A stretch of DNA of 64,000 nt from Saprospiraceae bacterium. GTDB taxonomy: Bacteria > Bacteroidota > Bacteroidia > Chitinophagales > Saprospiraceae. Below the pieces are notes generated by a model that did no database searches, was not told the DNA's origin, and saw only the letters and a program-made list of their open reading frames with translations. The stretch covers positions 10,755 to 74,754 of the forward strand of contig JADJWN010000015.1 of NCBI GenBank assembly GCA_016716335.1. The letters run 5' to 3'. Shown here in pieces: positions 50,285 through 59,476 of this stretch; within the stretch, counting starts at the first letter, position 1, and each line of letters begins with the position of its first letter. The position numbers and the translations under genes were made by a program.

Positions 50285-51340
50285 ATGACAGGGATCGGAA
50301 ACTTGTTGATTGGAATTTCAGGACTGCTGTTCATGATTGCCCTGCATCTGCTTTATGGAAACCATACCAAAAGCGGAGATGCAGGCGTGGGTTATGCATG
50401 GTCCCTTTTACTCACATTGTCAGGGCAGGTGATCTGTCTTACCATTGTTGCTTTGATTACAGCCAAAAAAGGAGGGTTCTCCTGGATAGTCGGTGCCGGC
50501 TCTGGCAGGACTCTGTTTATCATTGCCGGCTTTCTGCTTGCCATATGGGGCATAGCTTTTTTTTCCATGGGAGAAGGTACCGGACACCTACCTGTATTCA
50601 TCCGGTCTTTACTCAAAATATTGCCTCCTGTACTTTATCTGTCTGTACTTGCCGCCTCAGTGCTGTTGCTGAATATACCACTCAGGCAATCTTTACCCGA
50701 TTGGGTCTGGCGACTGCCGGTTTATTTTCCGGTCATAGTGGGGCTGTTGGCATTTATGATAGTATTCACAAAGAAAATGCAGAGAGATGCTGAAAATTTC
50801 AAATCTTATCAATCCGGCAAAGCTCAACAGTTTCAGTCAGAACTGGACCAGATAGATGCTACGGATCTGGAGCGAGATATGGTTTTTTTGTTGAGCTATA
50901 CAGACAAAAATCAATCATCGGTATTGAGAAAAAGAGCCCTGCAAAGAATTCATACCAGAGAGGACTGGCAGGAGGAACTTGTCCGCAGATTGCAAAACGA
51001 CTGGGCTCCCGAGGTCTTTACTTTTCTGGCATCCAAGGACGTACCCGACGAAGGTATGTTTGCAGAAGCGTTGAAAGTGGGAATATTGATACAGGCCCGA
51101 CTTATACGGGAATCCATCCGCAATTGCAATAGCGCATATGATCTTTATCCCGGCAGATTTAGTTGGGAAGTGGAGAGGGTACTCAGCACGCTGGACAGGT
51201 TTAAGGATACAGGCATAAATTATACTTCTCAAGTAAACGAACTCAGAAAGTCCCTTGATGAGCCTGTACATTTCAATAAGCCGGAACTGAAAGCCAAAAT
51301 ACTCCTGGACCGGTGGCTTAAAAAACACCATACTTTGTAA
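50285..51340 (+). CDS. Unknown membrane protein with C-terminal helical domain
   Basis: This 351-residue protein has five hydrophobic helices in the first 170 residues (for example LLIGISGLLFMIALHLLYG, TLFIIAGFLLAIWGIAFFSM, PVYFPVIVGLLAFMIVF). A cytosolic, charged, helical domain of about 180 residues follows (QSVLRKRALQRIHTREDWQE) and is reminiscent of alpha-alpha repeats. No enzyme motif was seen. It likely acts with the 126-residue protein encoded just upstream. Confidence 0.7.
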   Translation: MTGIGNLLIGISGLLFMIALHLLYGNHTKSGDAGVGYAWSLLLTLSGQVICLTIVALITAKKGGFSWIVGAGSGRTLFIIAGFLLAIWGIAFFSMGEGTGHLPVFIRSLLKILPPVLYLSVLAASVLLLNIPLRQSLPDWVWRLPVYFPVIVGLLAFMIVFTKKMQRDAENFKSYQSGKAQQFQSELDQIDATDLERDMVFLLSYTDKNQSSVLRKRALQRIHTREDWQEELVRRLQNDWAPEVFTFLASKDVPDEGMFAEALKVGILIQARLIRESIRNCNSAYDLYPGRFSWEVERVLSTLDRFKDTGINYTSQVNELRKSLDEPVHFNKPELKAKILLDRWLKKHHTL

Positions 51341-51359
51341 ATAAACATCTGTTTTTTTT

Positions 51360-52730
51360 TTACTTTTTCAGAATATAAAATTCATAAGGCCTCAGGACAA
51401 GAGATCCACTCAAAGTGATACCTGACAAGGTTAACGCATTGTTCCACGATGTATTATTGAGTGCAGCAGGTATGTTGAATGTCACATTTCTGTTTCTGAC
51501 ATTGACGATGATCAGCAATTCATCATGGTTATGTACTTTTTTGAAGCAGGCCACATCATTATGGGCATACAGGGTATTCTGGCCTGAACGGGCAACCCGT
51601 TCGGCACTGTAAATCTGAAGTATTTTCCTGTAGGTATCAAGCATTGCGGGATTTTGATTCCAGTTGATCGTGGATTTTTGGAAAAAAGGTACATTATTGA
51701 GTACACCCACTTCCTGGCTGCCATAAATCAGAGGTACACCCCCTGTAAAAATGGTAAGTACCGATGCTGCCAGTGCCCCGTCTATGCCATTGAACAGCCT
51801 TACGGGAGTAGCATCCCAGGCAGACTCGTCGTGATTGGTCGTAAACCGCAGCCAGTGCTTTCCGGCTGGCGTCTGATTGTATTCGTTTTGATGGGCATTG
51901 AAGATTCTGGACACCGGCTGACCATTGAAAACATCTTTGATATTGCTGTACCAGTTCCAGCTGAAATTGAGGTGAAATCCGGCAGTAAAATGGTCATTTC
52001 GTGTGCCTTCAGCCAAAAAGATTAATTTTCTTCCGGGAGCGGCATTCAGTTTTTTCCAGGCGCTCTGCCAGAAATCATAAGGCACACCATCTGCATAATC
52101 ACACCGGAATCCGTCCACATTGGCTTCATAAATCCAGTATTCCATTGCATCAATCATGGCGGCCCGCATTTCCTGATTGCTGAAATTCAGGTCAGCCACA
52201 TCCTGCCAGTTGGTACCGGGAGGATGAATGATATTTCCGGAGGCATCCTGAGTGTACCAGTTTTTATTGGAAATCCAGGAGTGATCCCATGCTGTGTGAT
52301 TGGCTACCCAATCCATAATGACTGCAATGCCTTTGGCATGTGCTGCATCTGTGAGTTTTCTGAGGTCTTGCAGCGAGCCATATTCACTGCTGACAGATTT
52401 ATAATCTCTAACCGAATAAGGAGAATTGACAGATTTTATTTCCCCTGTCGGATGTATGGGCATCAGCCAAAGGACATTGGTACCCAACGAAGCAATATGA
52501 TCCAGCCGGTCTATGACACCCTGCAGATTGCCTCCCGGACTGAAAGCTCTCAGATTGACCTCATACATCACAATATCCTCTGCTGCCGGTATTTTGTCAA
52601 AGGGTGTGCCATATTGTTTGTATTCAGATTCGGTTTGGCTATCCGGATTCACATCTCTATCAGTACATGAATTCAGTAGCAGGCATAATATTGCCGATAT
52701 AAATATCAGCCGGTGTAAGTAGGATGTCAT
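51360..52730 (-). CDS. Alpha-amylase family (GH13) lipoprotein
   Basis: This 456-residue protein carries a lipobox ending in Cys22 (LLLNSC). The GH13 barrel shows its four conserved regions: VIMDWVANH (138-145), DGFRCDYAD with nucleophile Asp211, FLAEG with acid/base Glu241, and TTNHDE with Asp301. A short C-terminal beta domain ends the protein. It would be membrane-anchored after lipidation and cleave alpha-1,4-glucans in the periplasm or at the surface. No SusC/SusD pair is adjacent, so it is not in a standard utilisation locus. Convergent with the unknown membrane protein gene. Confidence 0.92.
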   Translation of the reverse strand: MTSYLHRLIFISAILCLLLNSCTDRDVNPDSQTESEYKQYGTPFDKIPAAEDIVMYEVNLRAFSPGGNLQGVIDRLDHIASLGTNVLWLMPIHPTGEIKSVNSPYSVRDYKSVSSEYGSLQDLRKLTDAAHAKGIAVIMDWVANHTAWDHSWISNKNWYTQDASGNIIHPPGTNWQDVADLNFSNQEMRAAMIDAMEYWIYEANVDGFRCDYADGVPYDFWQSAWKKLNAAPGRKLIFLAEGTRNDHFTAGFHLNFSWNWYSNIKDVFNGQPVSRIFNAHQNEYNQTPAGKHWLRFTTNHDESAWDATPVRLFNGIDGALAASVLTIFTGGVPLIYGSQEVGVLNNVPFFQKSTINWNQNPAMLDTYRKILQIYSAERVARSGQNTLYAHNDVACFKKVHNHDELLIIVNVRNRNVTFNIPAALNNTSWNNALTLSGITLSGSLVLRPYEFYILKK

Positions 52731-53201
52731 TCAATAACTGATTTGATTACACGCCAAATAGGATGGCCATAAAAACTATCATTGCTTAGACTCAGAATAC
52801 AGCCCGATGTTTAACGTGAAAATAAAAACATGGATCAATGAGTCGGCTTACCTCGCAGGTAAAAGCATAACACGGAAATCAGGTTTCTTGAGGCTGGCGC
52901 TCTGCCACCTACTCTGTCAGGAGAACTATGACCCAATGCTGTGTCCGACTTTCTTTCCAATAAAAATAATATATGTTAAAATACGACATAAAAACACAAA
53001 ATCTGAAAACATTACAGCATATTTGTTTGGACATTCATCCCTAGGCCGAAAAAATAATAGCATACCCACTTAATGGTGGCCGTCGGAAAAGACAGTTTTG
53101 TTTTGCCGGTTAGCGTTGAAAAATACATTTTATAAATAGTTTATATTTTGGAGATTTATACAGCTCAAAATCGATAATATACAGGAAGGATTGTAAGAAT
53201 A
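52731..53201. other. Gene-poor stretch
   Basis: About 470 bases between the GH13 gene and the promoter of the next T9SS protein. The plus frame 52807-53073 (88 codons) has no signal peptide, domain or promoter and is not called. Nothing else was recognised. Confidence 0.4.
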
Positions 53202-53209
53202 TAATTTTG
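53202..53209 (+). promoter_or_regulatory. -7 promoter box of the T9SS protein at 53264
   Basis: TAATTTTG is a perfect TAnnTTTG match 54 bases before the ATG at 53264. The ORF extension to 53207 would start inside this box. Confidence 0.5.
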
Positions 53210-53263
53210 ATTGATCACAGGTGCATTTTGAAAACAAATATTGAACTTGCAAATTCCACAAAA

Positions 53264-54793
53264 ATGAAAGCTTTATTTTATATATTTATTTTGTATCTGA
53301 CTAAATATGAGGTTTTCGGACAGGAAAGATTTGTTAAAATTATTGATTTTGACAATAAACCTCAGTATGCGAATGAAATATTAAATTATAATGGATATTA
53401 CTATTTAAATACAACAGGAATTTGTGTAGATCATCAAGGATATTTAACAGAAGCTTGTAGTGGAATTATAAAATTAGACAAAGAATTATCAATACAAGAT
53501 AGTATTTTGATTAAAAATTTTAGTATTGGAGTTAAATCTATTTTAATTGATAGCTTAAATGATCAATTTGTTTTATGTGGCGAAGACCACTTTAAAAATA
53601 AGATATCTAAAGAATTTATTGCTTTTAAACTTAGCACAGGGCAGTTAAAAATGTTGGAATTTATTAAACTGTCTTATGATAGTAACTTGAATAGAAAATA
53701 TTATCAGATTACAAGTGATTTCTTTAATGATTACCTTTTTATTGGGGGAAGTTTTAATGAATTAGATGATTCTAAAACTGAATCATTATTATTTTTTTTA
53801 AAACACGAGTTTAGTGATACTTCAATCATTCTAAATTTTGAGAAATCTACTTCTTTATGGAACTCTCTGATTGACAAAAATAATCAATTGAACTTAGCTT
53901 TAATCTCACATCAAACAGGTGGCTATAACAAAGTCCATATAGTCAAATTCGATGAAGATTTAAATCAGGTATGGCATTGGACAGCCGATAATGTGGATTA
54001 CATACAGAAGCCATATATATGTGAATTGCATGACGGAAGGCTTGTCGTAACTGTTTCTGATCATGTAGCTCCTAAGATAGCTTCATTGGAAGCCATCAAT
54101 CCTGACAAATCAAGATCTTGGAAATATCGCTTTCCGGACATAAGCGGAAAAATACAAAGGCGGGTGTACAGAATAAAAACACTTAAGAATGGCGACATAG
54201 TGGGAATGGGGTCTTATGGCAACAATAGTCTTATATTAGATGCCAGAATTCCGGAGATACCCTATATTTTCCGGATGTCATCAGAAGGAAAATTGCTGTG
54301 GGAGAAAGCATTCTACAGGACTCGTCCTGTAGTGGATCATTGCATAGGCAGTATCCATGATGTGACAGAAGCAGAAAACGGCGATCTTATTGCTGTAGGG
54401 AGAATAGATAATTATCTTGAATACGACCCTGTTGTTTTTCAGGGCAGACCAGACCCTGATATCCTCATCATCCGTATGGATGCCAACGGATGCATTGACC
54501 CAAAATGCGAGACCATCACCAAAATAGAAAGGACAGTCAGCACCACTCAACATCATGAAACTACCGGTTATAATGCATTCTTTTTCCCCAACCCATCGGA
54601 CGGCAGTATGGAACTGATGAATCACACTGAAGTAGCATCCGTCTCTGTCTTTGACCTGAATGGATCATTGGTCATCAGACAGGCAGATCCCGGGCGAAGT
54701 CTGGATCTTACAGGATTGCCACCCGGATTATACATTGCACATCTCACGCTCAAGGACAATAAAGTGATCAAGCAGAAAATGGTGGTAAGGTGA
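53264..54793 (+). CDS. Secreted T9SS protein with beta-propeller-like repeats
   Basis: The ATG at 53264 gives 509 residues with signal peptide MKALFYIFILYLTKYEVFGQ. The body has WD/PQQ-like strand repeats (IVGMGSYGNNSLILDARIPE, DLIAVGRIDNYLEYDPVVFQ) and a DANGCIDPKCE motif. It ends in a type A sorting domain (FFPNPSDGSMELMNHTEVAS to KQKMVVR). The first 225 codons are strongly AT-rich, while the rest has the composition of the surrounding genome; the same is true of its neighbour at 55562. This suggests that the front half was exchanged. Function is unknown; the family is common among surface proteins of Saprospiraceae-like bacteria. Confidence 0.8.
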   Translation: MKALFYIFILYLTKYEVFGQERFVKIIDFDNKPQYANEILNYNGYYYLNTTGICVDHQGYLTEACSGIIKLDKELSIQDSILIKNFSIGVKSILIDSLNDQFVLCGEDHFKNKISKEFIAFKLSTGQLKMLEFIKLSYDSNLNRKYYQITSDFFNDYLFIGGSFNELDDSKTESLLFFLKHEFSDTSIILNFEKSTSLWNSLIDKNNQLNLALISHQTGGYNKVHIVKFDEDLNQVWHWTADNVDYIQKPYICELHDGRLVVTVSDHVAPKIASLEAINPDKSRSWKYRFPDISGKIQRRVYRIKTLKNGDIVGMGSYGNNSLILDARIPEIPYIFRMSSEGKLLWEKAFYRTRPVVDHCIGSIHDVTEAENGDLIAVGRIDNYLEYDPVVFQGRPDPDILIIRMDANGCIDPKCETITKIERTVSTTQHHETTGYNAFFFPNPSDGSMELMNHTEVASVSVFDLNGSLVIRQADPGRSLDLTGLPPGLYIAHLTLKDNKVIKQKMVVR

Positions 54794-54835
54794 GAAGAAG
54801 GTGGATTCTGATCAGAATGATTAAATGGTACAGAT

Positions 54836-54940
54836 AGTCACCCGATGCAGCGCAACTGAATACTGACCACCTGCCTGCCGGTATGTATATCCTTACTATG
54901 ACGGATAAATCGGGGAGAAGATATGCAGGGAAGTGGGTGA
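54836..54940 (+). repeat. Orphan copy of a T9SS sorting-domain end
   Basis: These 105 bases match 57071-57175 with only two differences (about 98%). There they encode the last residues of the sorting domain of the gene at 55562 (QLNTDHLPAGMYILTMTDKS). Here no ORF precedes it: it lies 43 bases behind the stop of the previous gene, as a remnant of a lost or rearranged paralogue. Confidence 0.8.
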
Positions 54941-55094
54941 AGGGATGATGTTTAAACGGTATTCGGTATTCGGAATTAGGAATAGGTTAGTAATAATTGG
55001 GATTGAGAATGTGCGGGAGTGTGTAGGGAAACCGATAAAAGTATTCTGAGCGACAATGATAAAGAATTTACAAATTATTGTGGTACAGATAGCT

Positions 55095-55102
55095 TATCTT
55101 TG
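55095..55102 (+). promoter_or_regulatory. -7 promoter box of the short sorting-domain protein
   Basis: TATCTTTG is a perfect TAnnTTTG match 19 bases before the ATG at 55122. It supports independent expression of that short gene and probably of the gene behind it. Confidence 0.55.
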
Positions 55103-55121
55103 AATAAATAAAGAAAAGAAT

Positions 55122-55556
55122 ATGCATAACACAATCCTTAGTTTCCATTCAATGTGTCAGATGCATTATAAGGAGATTTTTTCCGATTATTCCGACCCAT
55201 ACGCAGCTTTTGCAAGAGCCCTTCTGCACAAGCTTACCAAGGAGCATTTGGAGCCAGAAATACAATTTCCATTTGAGCCGAGGACAAGAAAGGAAAGTGC
55301 AAGGGAGTATAATGACGAAAAAGTAACGATCCGGCCCAATCCTGCATCAGAAATTTTAAATCTGCACATTTCCGTCTTTAAAGAAGAAGAATTATATTCA
55401 GTTGAAATTTTAAATACTACCGGTCAACTGTATAATAATAAAATCAATTCAGAGAATAAATATCTGGATATCAGTCATCTTCCAGCCGGTGTATATTACA
55501 TTAAGGTTAAGGGAAGTAATGGTTTTAATTCAGTTCAAAGATTTATTAAAATTTGA
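55122..55556 (+). CDS. Short protein ending in a T9SS-type sorting domain, no signal peptide
   Basis: This 144-residue protein begins MHNTILSFHSMCQMHYKEIF. It is hydrophilic and helical for about 65 residues and then carries a complete type A sorting domain (VTIRPNPASEILNLHISVFK to SVQRFIKI). No signal peptide is visible, so as it stands it could not reach T9SS. It has its own -7 box, and its stop is 5 bases before the next ATG. It may be a truncated or reorganised gene, or a real short protein with another use of the domain. The composition is AT-rich. Confidence 0.6.
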   Translation: MHNTILSFHSMCQMHYKEIFSDYSDPYAAFARALLHKLTKEHLEPEIQFPFEPRTRKESAREYNDEKVTIRPNPASEILNLHISVFKEEELYSVEILNTTGQLYNNKINSENKYLDISHLPAGVYYIKVKGSNGFNSVQRFIKI

Positions 55557-55561
55557 CCCGG

Positions 55562-57186
55562 ATGAAAAACAGATTTTTATGGGTATTGCTGACCGCTACA
55601 CTTTGTGTGACGGCCAGTAATGCTCAATATTTCAGCAGAACATATATTGATGACAACAATAGTGGTTCATTTATTTTGCAAACCATAATTGATAGAGATA
55701 GTAATTTAATTTCCAGTTATAATAAGATATGTTCTGACGGAAATACTTGTGTAAGCTATTTATTTACCGATTTTAATGGAAACACAAAGAAGATCATTGA
55801 AATTCCGGAGAAAAGAAGTTTTGGTATTCGATGGTTGTACGAAATGACACTGTCTTTTATTCCAGAAGAAACGATACCGATATCAACGGCAATTTCAACT
55901 GGTATTTCGGTATGATGCGCACCAATGGTGACAGCCTTGCAGAGTATATGTTTCCGGTGATACCCGATACGATACCCGGAGTGTATGTGATCAATTACGG
56001 CCTTACACTGGTAGGTAGCAGACAGGTGATACTCTGGGGCGAGGGTCGTAATCCTGCTGAGCCGGATGCGGCATCAAGGCCTTTTCAGAGTGTATTCATG
56101 CGGGTGGATTTTGATGGCAATGTGCTGAGCGGGCCACGATTCTGGCAGCTTCATCCCGAAAGGGACAGACGAATGACCGATGCTGTCACTGACAAGGAGG
56201 GCAATATGGTCTTCGGGTATGCCTGGTGGAAGGAAGGGCAGGGGTACAACAGAGGAATCTTCAGATTAGATAACACAGACAGTATTACTCAGGTAGCGGG
56301 GGAGTTTTTTGAATATTTCAATAGTTTTGATAATCCTGCACTTACCATGGATCATGAGGGTAATTTTATCACTATTCTTTATCAGGCTTCAATACCTATT
56401 ACTAATACTTTTGCAGTAGATATTCCCAATGTAGTAAAATTTGACCCGAATGGAAACGAAATATGGAGAAATTATATCCGGCCCAATGATTTTGACAAGT
56501 GGGACGGGTCAGAATATTTATTTGAAGGGATAAAAAGAATGAATGTGTGCCGCAACAATGACATACTGGTGTGTGGTAATATTTTTATAGTAGATAGTTT
56601 TCCACTTCCGGGTACAAATACCTGGGTTAAATCAGGAGCACCGAGCAGTTTTATGGCGAGATTTTCAGCAGATGGAGAAGAACTGTGGCGGCACATCATC
56701 GTACACCCTCAGCCGGATGGGAAATTGGGCTACAACGGGCTGCACAATATATCGGAGGCACCGGATGGAAGCATTATCGTAAGTGGCACACTCCAGAGAG
56801 TATATATTGGCCCACGTATCAACGACTCCTGGGTGATGCGTCTCAGCCCTGACGGATGCCTGAATGAATCCTGCGATCATGTGGGCAGATACTGGATGTT
56901 TCCGGATGTAGCCACATCCACCGATGACCGAATGGCTTCAGAATCCCTGACCTTATATCCCAATCCCGGCACCACATGGCTGCGCTGGCATTCACCTGCG
57001 TCCATGACCTATCCTGTACGATATTCCCTGACGAATCTGCAAGGCATTCAGACCGAGACCGGCTATATCCAGTCACCCGATGCAGCACAACTGAATACTG
57101 ACCACCTGCCTGCCGGTATGTATATCCTTACTATGACGGATAAATCGGGGAGAAGATATGTAGGGAAGTGGGTGAGGATTAATTGA
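55562..57186 (+). pseudogene. Secreted T9SS protein, propeller-like (one frameshift)
   Basis: The ATG at 55562 starts MKNRFLWVLLTATLCVTASN, a signal peptide. The first frame ends at 55915; a second frame (from 55831 to 57186) carries on with VVRNDTVFYSRRNDTDINGN. The switch is near 55829. The repaired length is about 541 residues, like the paralogue at 53264. Shared blocks include LSPDGCLNESCDHVGRYW and the sorting domain LTLYPNPGTTWLRWHSPASM to YVGKWVRIN. The first 270 bases are AT-rich, the rest is normal. It follows the short sorting-domain gene with a 5-base gap. Confidence 0.78.
57071..57175 (+). repeat. Second copy of the 105-bp sorting-domain repeat
   Basis: This is the in-gene copy at the end of the T9SS protein at 55562. 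It differs from 54836-54940 at two bases. The pair spans about 2.2 kb in direct orientation and could recombine. Confidence 0.8.
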
Positions 57187-57278
57187 TAATGAATAAATGT
57201 CAATTGATAATGATTGATTCATTCAACATGAACCATTAATCATTCATAATTCATCATTCATCACTCATCATTCAGCTC

Positions 57279-58595
57279 CTACAGCTCCACCCTCTCTATC
57301 TGAGCCCCCAGGGCATTCAATCTTTCGTCTATACGTTCATATCCGCGGTCTATCTGGCTGATGTTGGAAATTACACTTTCATTTCGGGCTGATAAAGCGG
57401 CAATCAGCAGGGATACTCCGGCACGTATATCCGGCGAACTCATCTGTATGCCCCGGAGCTGCGCCTTTCTCTCCAGCCCTATCACAGTAGCTCTGTGGGG
57501 ATCACAAAGTATGATCTGGGCACCCATATCTATCAGCTTGTCCACAAAAAACAGACGGCTTTCAAACATTTTCTGATGTATCAGAATACTGCCTCTTGCC
57601 TGAATTGCCACCACGAGTACAATACTGAGCAGGTCGGGTGTAAATCCCGGCCAGGGTGCATCGTATATCGTCATAATGGAGCCATCCATAAAGCTCTGGA
57701 TTTCATAGATGTCCTGTGCAGGTATATGCAGATCATCATTGACCACATCTATCTGAATACCCAGTTTGCGGAAGGTATCCGGTATGATGCCCAGATTGGG
57801 CACCGATACATTGCTGATGGTGAGTTCGGATTGGGTCATGGCGGCAAGGCCTATGAAACTGCCGATTTCAATCATATCGGGCAGTATGGTGTGTTCGGCA
57901 CCTCCCAGGCTTTCCACACCATGGATAGTAAGCAGATTGGAGCCCACTCCGGAGATTCTCGCACCCATGTTGATCAGGAGTTTGCACAGTTGCTGGATGT
58001 ATGGCTCGCAGGCTGCATTGTATATTTGAGTGATACCTTCAGCCAGGACAGCTGCCATCAGGACATTTGCCGTACCTGTTACGGATATTTCATCCATCCA
58101 TATGAATGAACCCTTCAGGCGGTCTGCACCGATGTAATACTGATCGCCATCCGGATTGTACTGAAACTCCGCTCCCAGTTTCTGAAAACCGAGAAAATGG
58201 GTGTCTAACCTTCTTCTTCCTATTTTATCTCCTCCGGGTTTGGGCAGGTAAGCTTTTTTAAATCGGGCCAGCAACGGACCCAGCAGCATCACGGAGCCAC
58301 GGATTTTTTTGGCGTTTTCCTGATAAGCGTCTGAAGAGAGATGCCCGGTATCGACACTGTCGGCCTGAAATGTATAATTATTGGGGCCGGTCTTCTCTAC
58401 CTTAACTCCCAGACCCCGGAGCAGCTGGATTTGTTTTTGTATATCGAGTATATCGGGTATATTCCGTATAGTCACTTTTTTATCCGTGAGCAATACTGCG
58501 CTTATGATCTGGAGGGCTTCGTTTTTGGCGCCCTGCGGCTGTATCGTACCCTTGAGTCTGGCGTTACCCTGCACTCTGAATGCTGCATTGGACAT
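57279..58595 (-). CDS. murA: UDP-N-acetylglucosamine 1-carboxyvinyltransferase, Asp-type active site
   Basis: This 438-residue enzyme has the normal MurA length and makes the first committed step of peptidoglycan synthesis in the cytosol (enolpyruvyl transfer from PEP to UDP-GlcNAc). The substrate loop reads PKPGGDKIGRRRLDTH: the residue equal to Cys115 of E. coli MurA is Asp123 here. Asp enzymes are active but not alkylated by fosfomycin. KNEALQIISAVLL at the front and RAGVSLLIAALSA near the end also fit the family. It is a single gene, convergent with the T9SS protein, with its own -7 box at 58630-58637. Confidence 0.95.
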   Translation of the reverse strand: MSNAAFRVQGNARLKGTIQPQGAKNEALQIISAVLLTDKKVTIRNIPDILDIQKQIQLLRGLGVKVEKTGPNNYTFQADSVDTGHLSSDAYQENAKKIRGSVMLLGPLLARFKKAYLPKPGGDKIGRRRLDTHFLGFQKLGAEFQYNPDGDQYYIGADRLKGSFIWMDEISVTGTANVLMAAVLAEGITQIYNAACEPYIQQLCKLLINMGARISGVGSNLLTIHGVESLGGAEHTILPDMIEIGSFIGLAAMTQSELTISNVSVPNLGIIPDTFRKLGIQIDVVNDDLHIPAQDIYEIQSFMDGSIMTIYDAPWPGFTPDLLSIVLVVAIQARGSILIHQKMFESRLFFVDKLIDMGAQIILCDPHRATVIGLERKAQLRGIQMSSPDIRAGVSLLIAALSARNESVISNISQIDRGYERIDERLNALGAQIERVEL

Positions 58596-58629
58596 ATCTG
58601 CTGGTTTGTGATCGTTGAAAAATAAAGGC

Positions 58630-58637
58630 CAAATATA
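58630..58637 (-). promoter_or_regulatory. -7 promoter box of murA
   Basis: TATATTTG on the minus strand is a perfect TAnnTTTG match, 34 bases before the murA ATG at 58595. Confidence 0.55.
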
Positions 58638-58767
58638 TTAAAGTTTTATATAATGTATAAAAAGCTTTGAATTTAGTTGTGGCCTGTTAGAATAATATGG
58701 TTTATTATTCAGAACGTAAAGTCATGCCGTAAAGCGGGCAGAAGTTTTCCGGTACATATTTTTTGAT

Positions 58768-58775
58768 TAGCTTTG
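58768..58775 (+). promoter_or_regulatory. -7 promoter box of the ccm cluster
   Basis: TAGCTTTG is a perfect TAnnTTTG match 20 bases before the proposed ccmB start at 58796. An ORF start at 58763 would overlap it. Confidence 0.55.
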
Positions 58776-58795
58776 CAGCAAATTCATTCTGCCTG

Positions 58796-59448
58796 TTGAC
58801 GCCGGCTATACGACATATTTTTACCAAAGAAATGACCATTGAGCTCCGCCAAAGGTTTGCCGCTGCCGGAATTATCCTTTTTACAGCCACACTTGTATTT
58901 TTAGTGTACAAGATTTTCAATGAAGTGAATACCCGCGAGTGGATAGTACTCCTTTGGATTATCATGCTTTTTGCTGCCATCAATGCCATTGTAAAAGTTT
59001 TATGCAGGAAAGGAGAGAAACCTACCTGTATTATTACACTCTCTTTCACCCGGTGGATCTCATTATTGCCAAAATACTGTACAACTTTCTGTTTCTGATT
59101 CTGCTGCTTGCATGTGTCATGGGATTTTTTGGTGTATTCACCGGAATACCGGTCAGAGATTATGTATTGTTTTCAGCCGGTTCGCTGGCGGGCCTTGCAG
59201 GCATTTCCATCACCTTTACCTTTGTATCCCTGCTGTCTGCTTCAGAAAACGGCAACGCTACCCTTATGTCCATTCTGTCATTGCCCCTGGTGCTGCCTGT
59301 CGTACTCCTACTGCTGAAAATCACGGCCGTAAGCACCCGTTTACTTTCGGACAGTGCCATATGGGAAGACCTGATGTTGTTAATATCCATAGATGCTATA
59401 CTTTTAGGTGCGGTATTATTGTTATTTCCTGTCATGTGGAAATCCTGA
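58796..59448 (+). pseudogene. ccmB: Heme exporter subunit CcmB (one frameshift)
   Basis: Two frames join at about 58994, where restoring one A in the run GTAAAAG gives VKSFMQERRETYLYYYTLFH, the conserved CcmB block. The repaired protein of about 217 residues has six membrane helices, starting (TTG 58796) PAIRHIFTKEMTIELRQRFA. CcmB is the membrane part of the CcmAB transporter in cytochrome c maturation. ccmC follows after 28 bases. A single deletion in an A-run inside an otherwise intact, expressed-looking operon points to a sequencing error. The ATG at 58832 is the alternative start. Confidence 0.85.
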
Positions 59449-59476
59449 TTTTATAATGTTTGAATGCTGAAATAAA

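Noticed and set aside
52807..53073. 88-codon plus-strand ORF before the T9SS protein
   Set aside because: No promoter box, no recognisable protein pattern, and random-looking composition.
58705..59049. 114-codon minus-strand ORF opposite ccmB
   Set aside because: It is the shadow of the ccmB reading frame, which has clear family motifs.
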